From: Saitoella complicata NRRL Y-17804
Taxonomy: Eukaryota > Ascomycota > Saitoellomycetes > Saitoellales > Saitoellaceae
Direction of reading: 5' to 3'
Length of the DNA stretch: 64,000 nucleotides
Assembly: GCF_001661265.1 (NCBI RefSeq)
Contig: NW_017567007.1
Location: 180,165-244,164, forward strand
This document shows, piece after piece, positions 31,801 to 43,850 of this stretch (position 1 is the stretch's first letter; every line of letters starts with the position of its first letter). The position numbers were made by a program, and so were the translations under genes. Under the pieces are notes generated by a model that saw only the letters and a program-made list of their open reading frames with translations, ran no database searches and was not told the origin of the DNA.

Positions 31801-32317
31801 TAAAACCACCAGTACTTTCTGTGGTACTCCTGAGTTCATGGCTCCAGAAATTCTCTTGGAGCAGCGCTACGGCCGTGCGGTTGACTGGTGGGCTTTCGGT
31901 GTCTTGATTTACCAGATGTTGCTTGGGCAGTCTCCTTTCAGGGGTGACGACGAGGATGAGATCTTCGACGCTATCCTAGCTGACGAGCCCCTCTACCCTA
32001 TTCACATGCCCAGAGACTCCGTTTCAATTTTGCAGAAACTTCTTACTCGTGAGCCTGAGCGTCGTCTCGGTTCCGGGGAGGGTGATGCTGCGGACGTTAT
32101 GGCCCATCCTTACTTCCGCAACATCAACTGGGATGACATGTACAACAAGCGTGTTCCGCCTCCGTTCTGCCCCACGTTGCAGTCAGCGACGGATACATCG
32201 AACTTCGATACCGAGTTTACTAGGGAGGTGCCAGTGTTGACCCCAGTTCAGTCTGTCCTCACTCAGGCCAACCAAGAACAATTCAGAGGATTTTCATACG
32301 TGTGTGAGGAGCAGTAG
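28825..32317 (+). CDS. PKC1: Protein kinase C, cell-wall integrity pathway
   Basis: Two exons (28825-29248, 29307-32317; 58-bp intron) encode 1144 residues. Domains in order: HR1 Rho-binding repeats at about 14-80 and 142-220, a C2-like domain (245-350), two C1 zinc fingers (449-497 and 517-567), a Pro/Gln/Ala-rich linker with a poly-Ala run (about 690-722), and the kinase (819-1078) with YRDLKLDN (942), the metal motif as DYG rather than DFG (about 960) and T-loop [10 protein letters not shown]. The AGC tail ends in hydrophobic motif FRGFSYV. Pkc1 is activated by Rho1 and drives the cell-wall MAP-kinase cascade. The start is the first ATG after an in-frame stop at 28798; a further upstream exon is not excluded. 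Confidence 0.92.
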
Positions 32318-32502
32318 TTGGAACCATAAAAAATATCGGGGTGTTGCGAGGTCATGGATGGTTCGTTAGGGTTGGTTTTCTTATTTGTCGGGCTGACTAT
32401 ATAGACAGCACCCGACTCTTTCATGTTCCGCAATAAGTTATTTGGCTTTCGTTTGCTTTCTCCCTGGGTTCTCTATTCTATAATGATTCTCTCATTACTT
32501 CC

Positions 32503-33534
32503 CTATGCGTCTCTAGGCAGGAATTGGTTGTCAATGATTCGGGTGACCCTCTCGCCCTTTGCTGCGTTTCCGATTCTAACTGCTCCACTCATGATTGCCT
32601 TGCCGCCTTCTGGGATCTCGTCGATCTCTTGCAACGTCTCTGGGTCTGCCAAGCTCATGTACTCCAAAGTAACACCGTTCTCGCTCTTCAACATCAAGTC
32701 TCCAATGACTGCTACTGCTGCTCCGACAATGTCCTTCTGCGACCTCGCCCCTGCCAAGTATGCCTCCTCTCCAGCCTTCAAGGCCTGGATGAGAATGTTC
32801 GCCCGCTCCCATTGCTCCTCATTCAAATACGCATTCCTCGAACTCATTGCCAATCCATCGCTCTCTCTGACCGTCGGGCAAACTCTAACGTCCGTAGGGA
32901 TGTGCAAGTCCGTGACCATCCTCCTCACAACAACCGTCTGTTGTACGTCCTTCTGGCCGAGGTACAACCTTTCTGGCTGAACAATGTTCAGGAGCTTCGT
33001 CACGACCGTCGCTACTCCACGGAAGAAGTGTGGTCGGACGCTGCCCTCGAGTTGGTGGGATAATCCCTGTACTTCAACGAACGCGCCCACTTGCTTTGAC
33101 CTGTCGAGTTTAATGCCATTGGGGTACATCTCCTTCACCGTGGGCAAAAAGATAGCGCTCACACCACCTAATTCGTCCAGCTTTGCCTTGTCCGAGTCGA
33201 ACGTTCTTGGGTATTGATCCAGGTCCTCGTGTGGTGCGAACTGTGCAGGGTTGACGAAGATGGACACGATGGTATGGTCGTTCTCCTTCTTGGAGTGATT
33301 GACGAGTGCGAGATGACCAGCATGAAGCGCACCCATCGTTGGAACGAAGCCGACGGACTCGTTCTTGACGAGGAGGTCACGGCGCCATTGCCGGACTTCG
33401 GCAACGGTTCGGAGGATCTTGATATCGGAGGTCGCGGACATTGGCCGGGAGAGGAGCGGAGGCAGGCGCGAGGAAGGGATGGGTCGTCTTAACAATGTTC
33501 GAATGGCTCCAGTGCTTTTCTGGCCGATGTTCAT
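32503..33534 (-). CDS. PAN6: Pantothenate synthetase
   Basis: Single exon, 343 residues. It condenses pantoate and beta-alanine with ATP to make pantothenate. Signature motifs are present: GFVPTMGALHAGHLALV (ATP-binding HxGH site), IVSIFVNPAQFAP, GQKDVQQTVVVRRMV and RESDGLAMSSRNAYL (KMSKS-like). The first 30 residues (MNIGQKSTGAIRTLLRRPIP) are basic and hydrophobic, hinting at a mitochondrial presequence, with a second ATG at residue 32 as a possible cytosolic start. Confidence 0.93.
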   Translation of the reverse strand: MNIGQKSTGAIRTLLRRPIPSSRLPPLLSRPMSATSDIKILRTVAEVRQWRRDLLVKNESVGFVPTMGALHAGHLALVNHSKKENDHTIVSIFVNPAQFAPHEDLDQYPRTFDSDKAKLDELGGVSAIFLPTVKEMYPNGIKLDRSKQVGAFVEVQGLSHQLEGSVRPHFFRGVATVVTKLLNIVQPERLYLGQKDVQQTVVVRRMVTDLHIPTDVRVCPTVRESDGLAMSSRNAYLNEEQWERANILIQALKAGEEAYLAGARSQKDIVGAAVAVIGDLMLKSENGVTLEYMSLADPETLQEIDEIPEGGKAIMSGAVRIGNAAKGERVTRIIDNQFLPRDA

Positions 33535-33883
33535 CAGGCACTGGATCCTCGAGGAAAAAAGTCGAGAATGTTATACGTAGGTAAATACGTCAGTCACATG
33601 TGGGGAAATTTCGGCGCATCTCTCGGCAAGTCGGCGGACCTGCTGTTATGGACCCTGTCGATACGAGAGGTATCGATAAAGATTTGCGACGTTTTCTTTT
33701 GGGCTTAGGGGACGACTTATCGAAGTGAGAGGAAACCATACAGTCTGACAGTGTTCGGGTCAAGAAGATCATTGGCAGCGGAAGGAAGTGAAGCAAAAGG
33801 TGAACAGGTCTATTGCAAGAAAAAACGTATTAAACGTACAAAACCCCCGGCTTGATCGTACACATTACTCAAACGCATCCACT
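33535..33883. other. Intergenic region
   Basis: 349 bp between PAN6 and the thioredoxin gene. No ORF or recognisable site was seen. Confidence 0.4.
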
Positions 33884-34310
33884 TTAAAGGTTCTCCTTGA
33901 TGGCCTTCTCGAGGTTAGGAGCGGAAGCACCGACAACCTGAATTCACATGTTAGATCCTGCGTTATAAAGTTACGGATTTAAATAGACTCACCTCTCCAA
34001 CCTTCTCACCGTTCTTGAACAACAAGAAGGTGGGCATGGCGCGGATGTTGTACTTGGCAGCGACCTCGGAGAGCTCATCGACGTCGATCTTGACGAACTT
34101 GGCGTCGGCGTAGGTGTTGGAGAACTGGGTGACCTTGGGGGCAATGGCCTTGCAAGGACCGCACCAGGTGGCGTAGAAGTCTGTTGACGACCGCGTTAAT
34201 GGCTGTTACAGAAAGCAGCTGTGATTGCATTGCAACTTACCGACAACGGTCAACTGGGGACCAGCGATGGTGGAGTCGAACTCCTCAGCGGCAGAGATAA
34301 GGTGGACCAT
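33884..34310 (-). CDS. Thioredoxin
   Basis: Three exons (34310-34241, 34180-33993, 33937-33884; introns 60 and 55 bp) encode 103 residues, the standard length. The redox motif WCGPC sits in [16 protein letters not shown]; the cis-Pro loop [15 protein letters not shown] is intact. It reduces protein disulfides as the substrate of thioredoxin reductase, supporting peroxiredoxins and ribonucleotide reductase. There is no targeting peptide, so it is cytosolic. A TTACTAA element lies 173 bp upstream. Confidence 0.95.
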
Positions 34311-35350
34311 TTTGGGCGTAGTGGAGGAAAAAGTTCTGACGAAAGAAGTCTTGTTCTGAAGAGTGCTTCGTGCGAGTTGACGAAGGAAAGCCAGTTTTGT
34401 GGATTATTTGGTTCTTGTGTTGGACAAGGCGAGCAGCAGATTTAACCTGGGGTCCGAGAGGGTGGCACGATGACGCGCAATGTTACTAAGCCCAGAGTCT
34501 GGCCGCAACCCAGCAGATCGGTATCCATATGGATTTGCAGTACGAACGGGAGAATTACAAAGTCCGATCCGGTGATGTTCTAGAGGATTCGTCGAGGGAT
34601 GGCTCGCCAGGCGGGCCGAGTTAACCGGGACCAAGAAGGGAATACCTGTCACGCAAGAGTGTCGATTCGTGACGATTGCAATTGCCTAGGTGTAGGCCGG
34701 GCACGTTTACCAAGTAGAACCCTGGCTTCGCGTATCGGGCGCTAGCATCTGATAAGTCTATTGTCGTTTCTGCCATCTGGAATGATCGTTTGGCGAAGAA
34801 ACGTCAGATCACTGTTTGCTCACGTATACGCCTCCGCTCGGTGGATAGCTAAAGTTGTTTAATGTTATGACAGACTGGAGCTTCATCTGCTTGTGATTAT
34901 CTTTGGATGACGGCCCTTTACCTCCCCAGCTCATCTCTCGAAGGATCTGAAGCGAGCAAGGCCAATTCGAACCGTGGGAATCCCGAACAACGACGACCAA
35001 CTGCTGCCTGAACCACGCAGAGCTGCACTTCTTGACTTGCCAACTCATTACCCTCGAACTTCTCAAGTCTATCGATTATCGAATTGCTTTCTGCAACATT
35101 CTATCCTGACAGTTAATGAGGGTGCACATTCCCTACACCCAGGAGCAATCAGGTTCGCTTCATAACGTTCTTTCTTGCTGCCGAACGTGCACGTACGTCC
35201 GGTATAATTATGGTTAGAGCCTATCCAGGCCCCTAAATGCAAAAGTAACCCCAGCAAACCCAATGCAAAAAGATACATAACCCAAATACAATGAATGTCT
35301 GACACATCCTGTCCAAACCCGATCATCCCCGATCCATCCACCATTACATC
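34311..35350. promoter_or_regulatory. Long upstream region of thioredoxin gene
   Basis: 1040 bp between the thioredoxin start and the 3' end of the SAL1-type carrier, both minus strand. Only weak ORFs without ATG starts occur. The proximal part (34320-34375) is rich in GAAnnTTC-like words, and a TTACTAA sits at 34483. Most of the segment remains unexplained. Confidence 0.4.
34483..34489. promoter_or_regulatory. Possible Yap1-type site (TTACTAA)
   Basis: TTACTAA is the core Yap1/Pap1 oxidative-stress element, and yeast thioredoxin genes are known targets. One match 173 bp from the ATG could be chance: the same heptamer also occurs at 40537 between unrelated genes. Confidence 0.3.
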
Positions 35351-36835
35351 TCACTTCAACCCCATCGCCACCTTCGAGTTCTCGTACACCATGTAACTGA
35401 TACTCACACTCGGCGCAACCTTCATCAAGTTGGGAGCCAATCCTCGATACAGGCCTTTGTAGCCTTCTTTTTGCAGCGTTTTCCGAGTGACGTCGATGAG
35501 GCCGTCATATGTCTGCGGATGTGATGCAGTGCCTTGTGCTTGTAATCGCGTTCGTAGAAGGTTCAGCGGATATACGAGTGTTGCACCGATACTCCCCGAA
35601 CATGCACCGATGGCAAGGACAATCATGTTGTTGGCCTTTACTTCGTGCTCGTCACATCCCAGTCGTTTTGCGGTCTGTTTGATGTAATATCTCTTCATTC
35701 CCTCGAACAGACCGAGGTCGATTGATGCGTATGGGAAGATCCCAACCATACCGAGGGGTAAACCTCGGTAAAACCCGGCAATACCATTTTGAGACCACAT
35801 CTTCTTGGCGGTACGGATGAGAAGCTCGTTCCCTTTTGGTTTTGTGTTTTTGGTCGTCTCGCATTGTACCCGGAACTTAAGCGTGTCGATGGGATATACC
35901 GAAATCTGTGATACCGCACCCGCGATTCCACCACTCATGAACCTTGCCATACTTGAGATATTATTCACGTCCGTTCCCTCCACACTAGCCGCGAACCTCT
36001 TCGCTGCCTCAAAACTCCCGAACTTGATCGCACTTTCCGGGAAGATCTTCACAACGTTCAACCCGTTACCGACGAAGAAACTCCGTGCTCCACCTACCCT
36101 GTAGATATCCTTCACAGCCTGTGCCATTGGTTCGAATGCACGTCGCATGGCTTTTCCGAGTTTCGCTTTCTTCAGTGCGGAGGTTGCTGTTTTCCGTGGA
36201 CCCGTCGAGGCGATGAGGTAAACTTTTAGACGGTCGAAGGGTGCTGTGCATGTTCGTGATACCGCTCCCGCGATTCCTCCGGCAAGAAAGTATCCCATCC
36301 CATCCAGCGTCTCCTCACTCAGAAAAGCATCTCCTTCTGAGGATGAATGCTCCATTGAGAGGAAGTAGTCGAGAACGGTCTCGAGTTTTGGCGCGTCCGT
36401 TGAGGGCAGGAACAGAAGGTAATCTCTCCACTCATCGAAGTCGATATACCCATCATCCTTCTTGTCCACCAATTCAAACAACTGATTAATCGTGTCCATA
36501 TGGCATTCACACCCAGCCTCATGCATCGCCTCCTTCACTTCCGCCAAACTCAACCGCCCCGCCCCGTTCTTATCCAACTTCTTGAACATAAACCACAACT
36601 GCAACTCACTCTCATCCACCCAATCATGAAATTCCTGAAACGTAATGATTCCATCCCCATTCTGATCGATACTCTCCAAAATTGCGCCAGCATGATTCAA
36701 CGGATGATTTATCTTCGCCAACCCGCGTTTCAGACCAGCGAGATCAAGGTGTCCTTCATGTTTCGTATCGAGGAACCGAAAGAGCCTCCGTATTCTGGAT
36801 TCTCTGTCTGGACCACTCTCGTATTCGCGACCCAT
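35351..36835 (-). CDS. SAL1: Calcium-dependent mitochondrial ATP-Mg/Pi carrier (SCaMC)
   Basis: Single exon, 494 residues. The N-terminal half has EF-hands (DQNGDGIITFQEF and DKKDDGYIDFDEW are canonical, two others degenerate). The C-terminal half is a mitochondrial carrier with three repeats marked by PFDRLKV, PIDTLKFR and PLNLLRTR. SCaMC proteins exchange ATP-Mg for phosphate across the inner membrane when cytosolic calcium rises; yeast Sal1 is the match. The start is at the ATG that begins MGREYESGPDRESRIRRLF. Confidence 0.94.
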   Translation of the reverse strand: MGREYESGPDRESRIRRLFRFLDTKHEGHLDLAGLKRGLAKINHPLNHAGAILESIDQNGDGIITFQEFHDWVDESELQLWFMFKKLDKNGAGRLSLAEVKEAMHEAGCECHMDTINQLFELVDKKDDGYIDFDEWRDYLLFLPSTDAPKLETVLDYFLSMEHSSSEGDAFLSEETLDGMGYFLAGGIAGAVSRTCTAPFDRLKVYLIASTGPRKTATSALKKAKLGKAMRRAFEPMAQAVKDIYRVGGARSFFVGNGLNVVKIFPESAIKFGSFEAAKRFAASVEGTDVNNISSMARFMSGGIAGAVSQISVYPIDTLKFRVQCETTKNTKPKGNELLIRTAKKMWSQNGIAGFYRGLPLGMVGIFPYASIDLGLFEGMKRYYIKQTAKRLGCDEHEVKANNMIVLAIGACSGSIGATLVYPLNLLRTRLQAQGTASHPQTYDGLIDVTRKTLQKEGYKGLYRGLAPNLMKVAPSVSISYMVYENSKVAMGLK

Positions 36836-37167
36836 GGTTGTGTGAAGCTATGATTGCATATGCCTGACTCCCGTCGACGTGGATGGTAGCGAGTAAATGC
36901 TGGAAGAAAAAAGAAAAACGGAATTGAGTGGGGCAGTGTTTAAAGTCGGACCAGCCGCGTCAATTGCTTCGAGGAGCGTTTGTTGAAGGGTGTTTGCTGC
37001 TTGTTTTTGTGGTGTATACTTTGGGTAACCGAGCAAAATGTACCCAGGTAATTGGCGGGGCTGTCAAGAAAGCGAAACGACGTCGAGGCACCGCGCAGGA
37101 CAGCCGGACAGCATACACCCGGCCCCATCCCCCATTTGAACCTCCGCTCGAAGGAAGATGATGGGAT
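36836..37167. promoter_or_regulatory. Divergent promoter of SAL1 and cyclin C
   Basis: 332 bp between two start codons. No recognised element. Confidence 0.4.
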
Positions 37168-38172
37168 ATGGCAGCAAATTATTGGGCGTCTTCGCAGAGG
37201 TTCGCTAGCACTGACCCATCCGCGATTTGAAGGCTGACATTCGCCCAACAGACACCATTGGCTGTTTACCAGATCCCAACTCGATGAAACGCACCAAGAT
37301 GACCTACGGCTATGCACGCCCGACGAACTTCGTTACTTGAAGATCTACTTTTACGGACGTAAGTACCTCGTCACGAATTTGGTCGATATCGAGCCTGACA
37401 CCAGGGTATATGCAGTTATACTCCGTCTTGGTAAACGGTTAAACCTGCGCCAACAGCCAATTGCGACGGCAACAGCGTACTTTTCGAGGTTCTATACAAG
37501 GTGGGCACTTCTGGGTTGCTTCCTCGCTTGTGGGTGTGTTAACAATTTACCCACAGGGCGCAATACGTCGAAACGAACCCGTATCTGGTTTTGACCACAT
37601 GCCTCTACCTCGCCTGCAAGACCGAAGAGTCTCCCGTGCATATACGCACGGTCGTAGCCGAAGCTCGGCATATATTCCCGGAACATGTACCATCCGATAC
37701 CACCAAAGTCGCCGAATGCGAATTCTACCTCATTGAGGAATTGGGATCTGATCTCGTTACGTTTCATCCGTATACTACGGTGATACGACTAAAAGAGGTA
37801 TTGAAGATTGCACAAAATGACTTTGAGACGATATGGACGACAATCAACGACACGTATTCAACGGACCTCATCCTCCTACACCCACCGCACATCATCGCAA
37901 TGACAGCAATCTACATCACCCTGATCCTCCCACCCATTCCCTCCCACAATTCGGTCTCTCACGCCGTGTTCACCATGGAAAGGGAGGTTGAGAAAGGGAC
38001 TACGAGGGATAAAGACACCTTGATGGATTTCTTCGCAAAGGGTAACATCGATATGGAGGCTGTCGCGGAATGCACGCAGGAGATTATGAGTTTGTATGAG
38101 GTGTGGCAGGGTTTTCGGGAGAGGAGCTGTAAGGAGGTGGTACAGAGGATGTTGAAAGCCGCGGTGGTGTGA
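37168..38172 (+). CDS. SSN8: Cyclin C of the Mediator kinase module
   Basis: Four exons (37168-37199, 37252-37358, 37416-37500, 37557-38172; introns 52, 57 and 56 bp) encode 279 residues. The start MAANYWASSQRHHWLFTRSQ and the cyclin box (LGKRLNLRQQPIATATAYFS, YLACKTEESPVHIRTVV) match Srb11/Ssn8. It partners Cdk8 (Ssn3) in Mediator to repress or tune RNA polymerase II transcription and can leave the nucleus under stress. The first exon is only 32 nt, and the gene is readable only after splicing. Confidence 0.93.
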
Positions 38173-38324
38173 CGGGGAGGAGAGGGTGGGAACATCACAA
38201 GTCTTGGCACGCCGATATCGATGTCGGACGAAGCGGACGAAGTCACAGCCCCGATAACAAACAAATCAGGCAACATCAAAGCTTAGCATCGCAATATATA
38301 AGTTTCCCAACAATAGCAGAGCGC

Positions 38325-38555
38325 ATGATTAAGGTGTTTGCGGTTGCGTTTGGTTGCGCTGTGGCTTCAGCCGCGGTGTTGTGCCGTGCGCGCTTCATCT
38401 CGGAGAGCTTGGCCCGCGAAAAAGACAAGAGAGGACACCTGTACACCCACCCCGTTCGCAGCCTGATCGACGTTACCGTTACCACGACGATTATATATTC
38501 ACTGCGTCACCTCTACTCGCTCCTACAACAGCCGCGCCTACTGTTTACACCTTGA
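38325..38555 (+). CDS. Possible small secreted protein ORF
   Basis: 76-codon frame starting with a signal-like segment, MIKVFAVAFGCAVASAAVLC, 23 bp downstream of a TATATAAG element (38295-38302). The remainder (LTYTHP-like and LIDVTVTTTIIYSL) has no known match. It lies in the 416-bp gap before GAL10 and ends 33 bp before that gene's ATG, so it may simply be GAL10 leader. Not recognised. Confidence 0.22.
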   Translation: MIKVFAVAFGCAVASAAVLCRARFISESLAREKDKRGHLYTHPVRSLIDVTVTTTIIYSLRHLYSLLQQPRLLFTP

Positions 38556-38588
38556 CGATTGGAGGTCAGACGGCAACGATCATACAAC

Positions 38589-39725
<1,137 letters not shown>

Positions 39726-39837
39726 ATATACCTATGGGGGTTTCGGGAGTATATACATGTATGCCTAGCGGAGAAGGGACGGAGCAGGATTTACACACTT
39801 ATACCACTTCCCATATCAATATAGGGACATTTATCAT

Positions 39838-40455
39838 TCATTCCCTACGCTCCCACATCTGATACTCATATTTCACATCCCCTTCATTAACCAAGCCTTT
39901 TCCAATTTCGACCCCCGCCCACTGCTCCAACTCTTCCTGCGTCTTCTTTTCCCACCCGCTCCCCTCCTTTCTGAAATCCGGGGTGAAGTATGTATCACAT
40001 TCGAAATCGTTCTCAATCGCCGTAAACAATATCCGGTTTGACTCTGGCAGTGCCATAGCCGCATTATAGATCTGTGCACCACCGATCACGAAGACGTGAT
40101 GCAAGGGTGTTTCCAGCTTCTGGAGTAGTTCCAGCGCGGCGGGTAGTGAGCGGACGTGGTACACATGCTCCACCTCCCCTAACTCCATCTTTTCCGCCCG
40201 AGAAATAACGACATTAACGCGTCCCTTTAACGGCCTGAACTTCAGTGGGATACTCTCCCAACACTTCCGGCCCATGATGACTGCATTCATCGCAGAGGGC
40301 TGTGAAGGGGATGCGGGGACGGCGGTTGTGATCTTTGCAAAGTAAGCCATTTCTTTGCGGAGGCGCCAGGGAAGGCCGCCGGATTTGCCGATACCGAGGG
40401 CAGAGGAGGTTGCGGCAACAACGTGGGTTAGGGAGAGGGGTTTGGAGGAGGACAT
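39838..40455 (-). CDS. DFR1: Dihydrofolate reductase
   Basis: Single exon, 205 residues. HVVAATSSALGIGKSGGLPW contains the substrate and NADPH-binding start, followed by VIMGRKCWESIP, RVNVVISR and HVFVIGGAQIYNAAM, all standard. It makes tetrahydrofolate for thymidylate and purine synthesis. It is convergent with GAL10 (112 bp between stops) and divergent from SAD1 (257 bp). Confidence 0.95.
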   Translation of the reverse strand: MSSSKPLSLTHVVAATSSALGIGKSGGLPWRLRKEMAYFAKITTAVPASPSQPSAMNAVIMGRKCWESIPLKFRPLKGRVNVVISRAEKMELGEVEHVYHVRSLPAALELLQKLETPLHHVFVIGGAQIYNAAMALPESNRILFTAIENDFECDTYFTPDFRKEGSGWEKKTQEELEQWAGVEIGKGLVNEGDVKYEYQMWERRE

Positions 40456-40712
40456 TGTTGTTGTTCGTGGGGTTTGTATGCTGTGCGGTCGTGTTGAAGG
40501 CGCGACGTCAGGAAGACGCGACGAAGGTGAGCCGTGTTACTAAGAATAGATTCGACATACTCCCGGGGTCGTTTCAAGGTTTGACCGAGAGGACTGAGGC
40601 TTACAATCTCGTACCAGGCAGACCTTCAATTGCAATTGTGAAATGTTCATAGGGTTGCAATTGTGTCGCGCAAAGAGAACAGCCTCTCCTTTGTATATCA
40701 CCCACGAGTCCC

Positions 40713-43700
40713 ATGTTGGGCACCCCTGCAGAACCCGCCCGCGTCGATGGAGTTGTATCCAAAAGACGTAACGACGAACAGAACGCGTTGGAAAGCCTTC
40801 GTAGGACTCAATTACGGTTCGAAGACGATTCAATGTTCAACAATCAGCCAGCAGGTATGCCGTCTTGTATCCAATTGGCCTGCATCCTCATGCGCTAACA
40901 TCCCAAAGCTGGCAATCGACGAACAACAAGACGAAGAATCTCTGATCAACCAGCCAATCCCCTCCCCGAATACTCTGGAATCACAGCCGGCGCACCATCC
41001 TTCTCGTACGGTTCTCCGAACAACGCACGATACAACGCGCCGAGACTCAGTGACTATAACGTTCCAATCCACGACGTCCTCGACCGCGCAATTCAGAAGA
41101 CTGAAGCGCGTCTCAGAGGCGTGGAAGAGGGAGAACTCGTAAACGGGGTTGCGATGGACCGTATGAAGTCATTTCTTGGAGTAGCGGCTGATGCGATGTT
41201 GGATCCCCATTCGCCGGAACAGGACGACGTAAGGAGAGAAGAAGAGGAGGAGGTACACATACCACGGAGATCGCCGAGGAAACATCGGCAGAGTAGTGTA
41301 CAGCTGCACGAACCTCGGCGAAGACTGCGCAGCGACAAGGATTCTGAGTCCGTACATTCCCAAGGACTAGGAGAAGGACCTTCGAAACCGGCACCACGCA
41401 CTCGCAAAGGCCGCTCGGCCTCCCCCGTGAAACCCCACCCCCGCCTCCAACCCGCAGCCACAGCACCTCGAAAAGGCAAAGAACGCGCTCGGTCAGCTTC
41501 AACCGTCCCCGACTCCAACTCCAATTCCGAAATTGAACCAGAAGACAGCGCGAGCGCCCGGGTTCGCATGGTGGAAGCTACGGAAGGCGCCGAGCGAGAA
41601 GCGCGCGAACTGGGTATGAGCCCGGAGGAGACTGCGGTGCATATTACAAGGGCTCAGAGGAAGGCCAGGTATCACGGGATCCCGCCGAGGGAGACGAGGA
41701 AGGAGACGAGGTTCAATGATGATGTGGAGAGTTATGTGTATCAACAGCAGAGTAGTGAGGTTGAGCAGGCTGAGGATGACGAAGACGAAGACGAAGACGA
41801 AGATCACGACGAGGAAGAGGAGGAAGAGGAGGAGGAAGAGGACCTGTATGCCAGAGACGAGGAGCGACCAGGTGTCTTCAATTCCATCAAGAACTTCCTG
41901 ATGTTCTGCTGGATCGTCTCATGGTCCCTCATCCGACAACTCCTTGAAGCCATCGCTCGTCTAATCGGATGGGCTCTACGGGGAACCCTCGTGACACCTC
42001 TCCGGTTCATCCGAAGACAATTGAGGAATGGGGTGTGGAAGTGGTTAATGGTCATCCCTGTCGCGTATGGGCTATACCGTATGCGATCATTGCCGGCGCA
42101 GTTGGCAATTGGTTTGACGAATGAGATTCCATTTTCGCTAAGGACGGCGGGGGGTGCGCCAAGTTATACTGCGCCTACGATTCCGCCGGAGAATACGGAT
42201 GAGTTGGTGTCGAGGCTGATGAGTCTTGAGCGGCGATTGGCGGATTTCGCATCCGTTAACGATGATCTCGTTAAGAACAATAATCATTTGAATGATTTCA
42301 CGAAAGAAGTCGGCAGCAAGCAAAAAGGCATGGACGGGTCAATTGGCAGTCTTGGCGACGAGATCCAGAAATTGGTCGCGTCGGCGAAGGATCTCGGTAA
42401 GGATGCGAAAGACATGAAGGACCAGGTCCAGGATATGCGAGATACTGTCTCTAGAATGCAAACAGCATTAACCAGCTTCGAGGTCCAATTGGAGCAGAAC
42501 ACTGGCCGATTCAAGGATATCGATGGCAAGTTCGCTACGAAGGACAAGGAAGTGCGCGAGCTCAGATCTACTATCGGTGATGTTAAGAGTGACCTTCGGG
42601 AATTGCACAAGGAGGTCAAGGCCTACGCCAATAGCGAATACATCTCCAAGCACGCACTCGAGACGATTGAGAAGTACTTGCCTGCACATGTTGCTGTTAG
42701 GACGAACCCGAAGACTGGGAAAGTCGATGTTGCGCCGGAGTTTTGGGCGCAGTTGAAGAGTGCGTTCGCGGAGCGGGAGGATGTTGGGAGGATTGTGCAG
42801 AAGGCTGTTAATGAGGCGAGAATTGAGGGATCTTCGCAGAAGCCGGTGGTAATTCAGCCTAACTGGGATGATTTCTTGAGGGAGAATAGGGAGGCGATTG
42901 AGGGGATTGCTAGGCAGCAGGGTAACGATTTGTGGGAACGTAAGGAGGACGCGGGTGCAGTCATTTCCCGATCCGCATTCTTGGACTTGTTGCGTGAGAG
43001 AATCGGAGACTTGGGTGAGGATATCGAGCGTATACTCAAGGATCTCAAGTTCTCCTTGGAGAAGTACACGGACGACGAGGTCAAGACTGCCATTTCTTCC
43101 ATCAAGGGTCGTCAGGGTACACCGCAGTCTCTCAACCTGACTGACCTCGCACTCGACTCCATTATTGCATCTGCACTTCAGAGATATGCCTCCGAGTCTG
43201 TCGGTCGCGCAGATTATGCTGCCTACGCTGCCGGTGCACGCGTCAACCCGTTCTTGACCTCGAAAACGTACGTGATGAAGCCTCGTTCATTTTTCGGTCG
43301 TCTCCTTCCTTTCTCTGGGGTTGAGAGTAATCCACCTGCGATTGCGCTGCATCCTGACAACTCCGTTGGGATGTGTTGGCCATTTGCCGGGCAGCAGGGT
43401 CAGATGGGGATTAGACTTAGTGCGCGAGTGGTACCGACTGAGATTACGATCGAGCATGTTCAGGTTGAGGTAGCTCAGGATATTACGTCTGCGCCGAAGG
43501 AGATTGAGGTTTGGGCTTTCGTAGAGGATGATGACTTGCGTGAGCAGGTTGGTGCGGCTGCCTTGTCGGTGATTCCGCGTCAGAAGGGCGATTTGCCGTC
43601 TGTTGGTGTGGATTTCGTCAAGATCGCCAAGTTCACGTATGATGTTTATGAAGAGCAAGCCATCCAGACGTTCCCCATCGCAGACGTCATCAAGGATGCT

Positions 43701-43850
43701 GCCGTCCCTGTCGAGCAAATCGTAATCAGGGTGTTGAGCAACTGGGGTAATGTGGACTACACGTGTCTGTACCGTGTTAGGATTCATGGTGAGACGCAGC
43801 CTAATGCTCGCAGTACGGAAGAGGATATGGACAATGACCGTTTGATCTAA
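40713..43850 (+). CDS. SAD1: SUN-domain inner nuclear membrane protein Sad1
   Basis: Two exons (40713-40854, 40909-43850; 54-bp intron) encode 1027 residues. A long basic and Ser/Pro N-terminus faces the nucleoplasm, then an acidic run (about 336-358), hydrophobic segments at 374-405 and 424-440 for the membrane, a coiled coil (about 470-630), and a C-terminal SUN domain (about 824-1012) with NCWPF-like GMCWPFAGQQGQMGIRL and VRVLSNWGNVDYTCLYRVRI. SUN proteins pair with KASH partners to link chromatin and spindle pole or telomeres to the cytoskeleton. Confidence 0.88.

Noticed and set aside
40537-40543. TTACTAA as a Yap1 site for DFR1/SAD1
   Set aside because: Neither gene is a known oxidative-stress target; used here as evidence that the heptamer can occur by chance.
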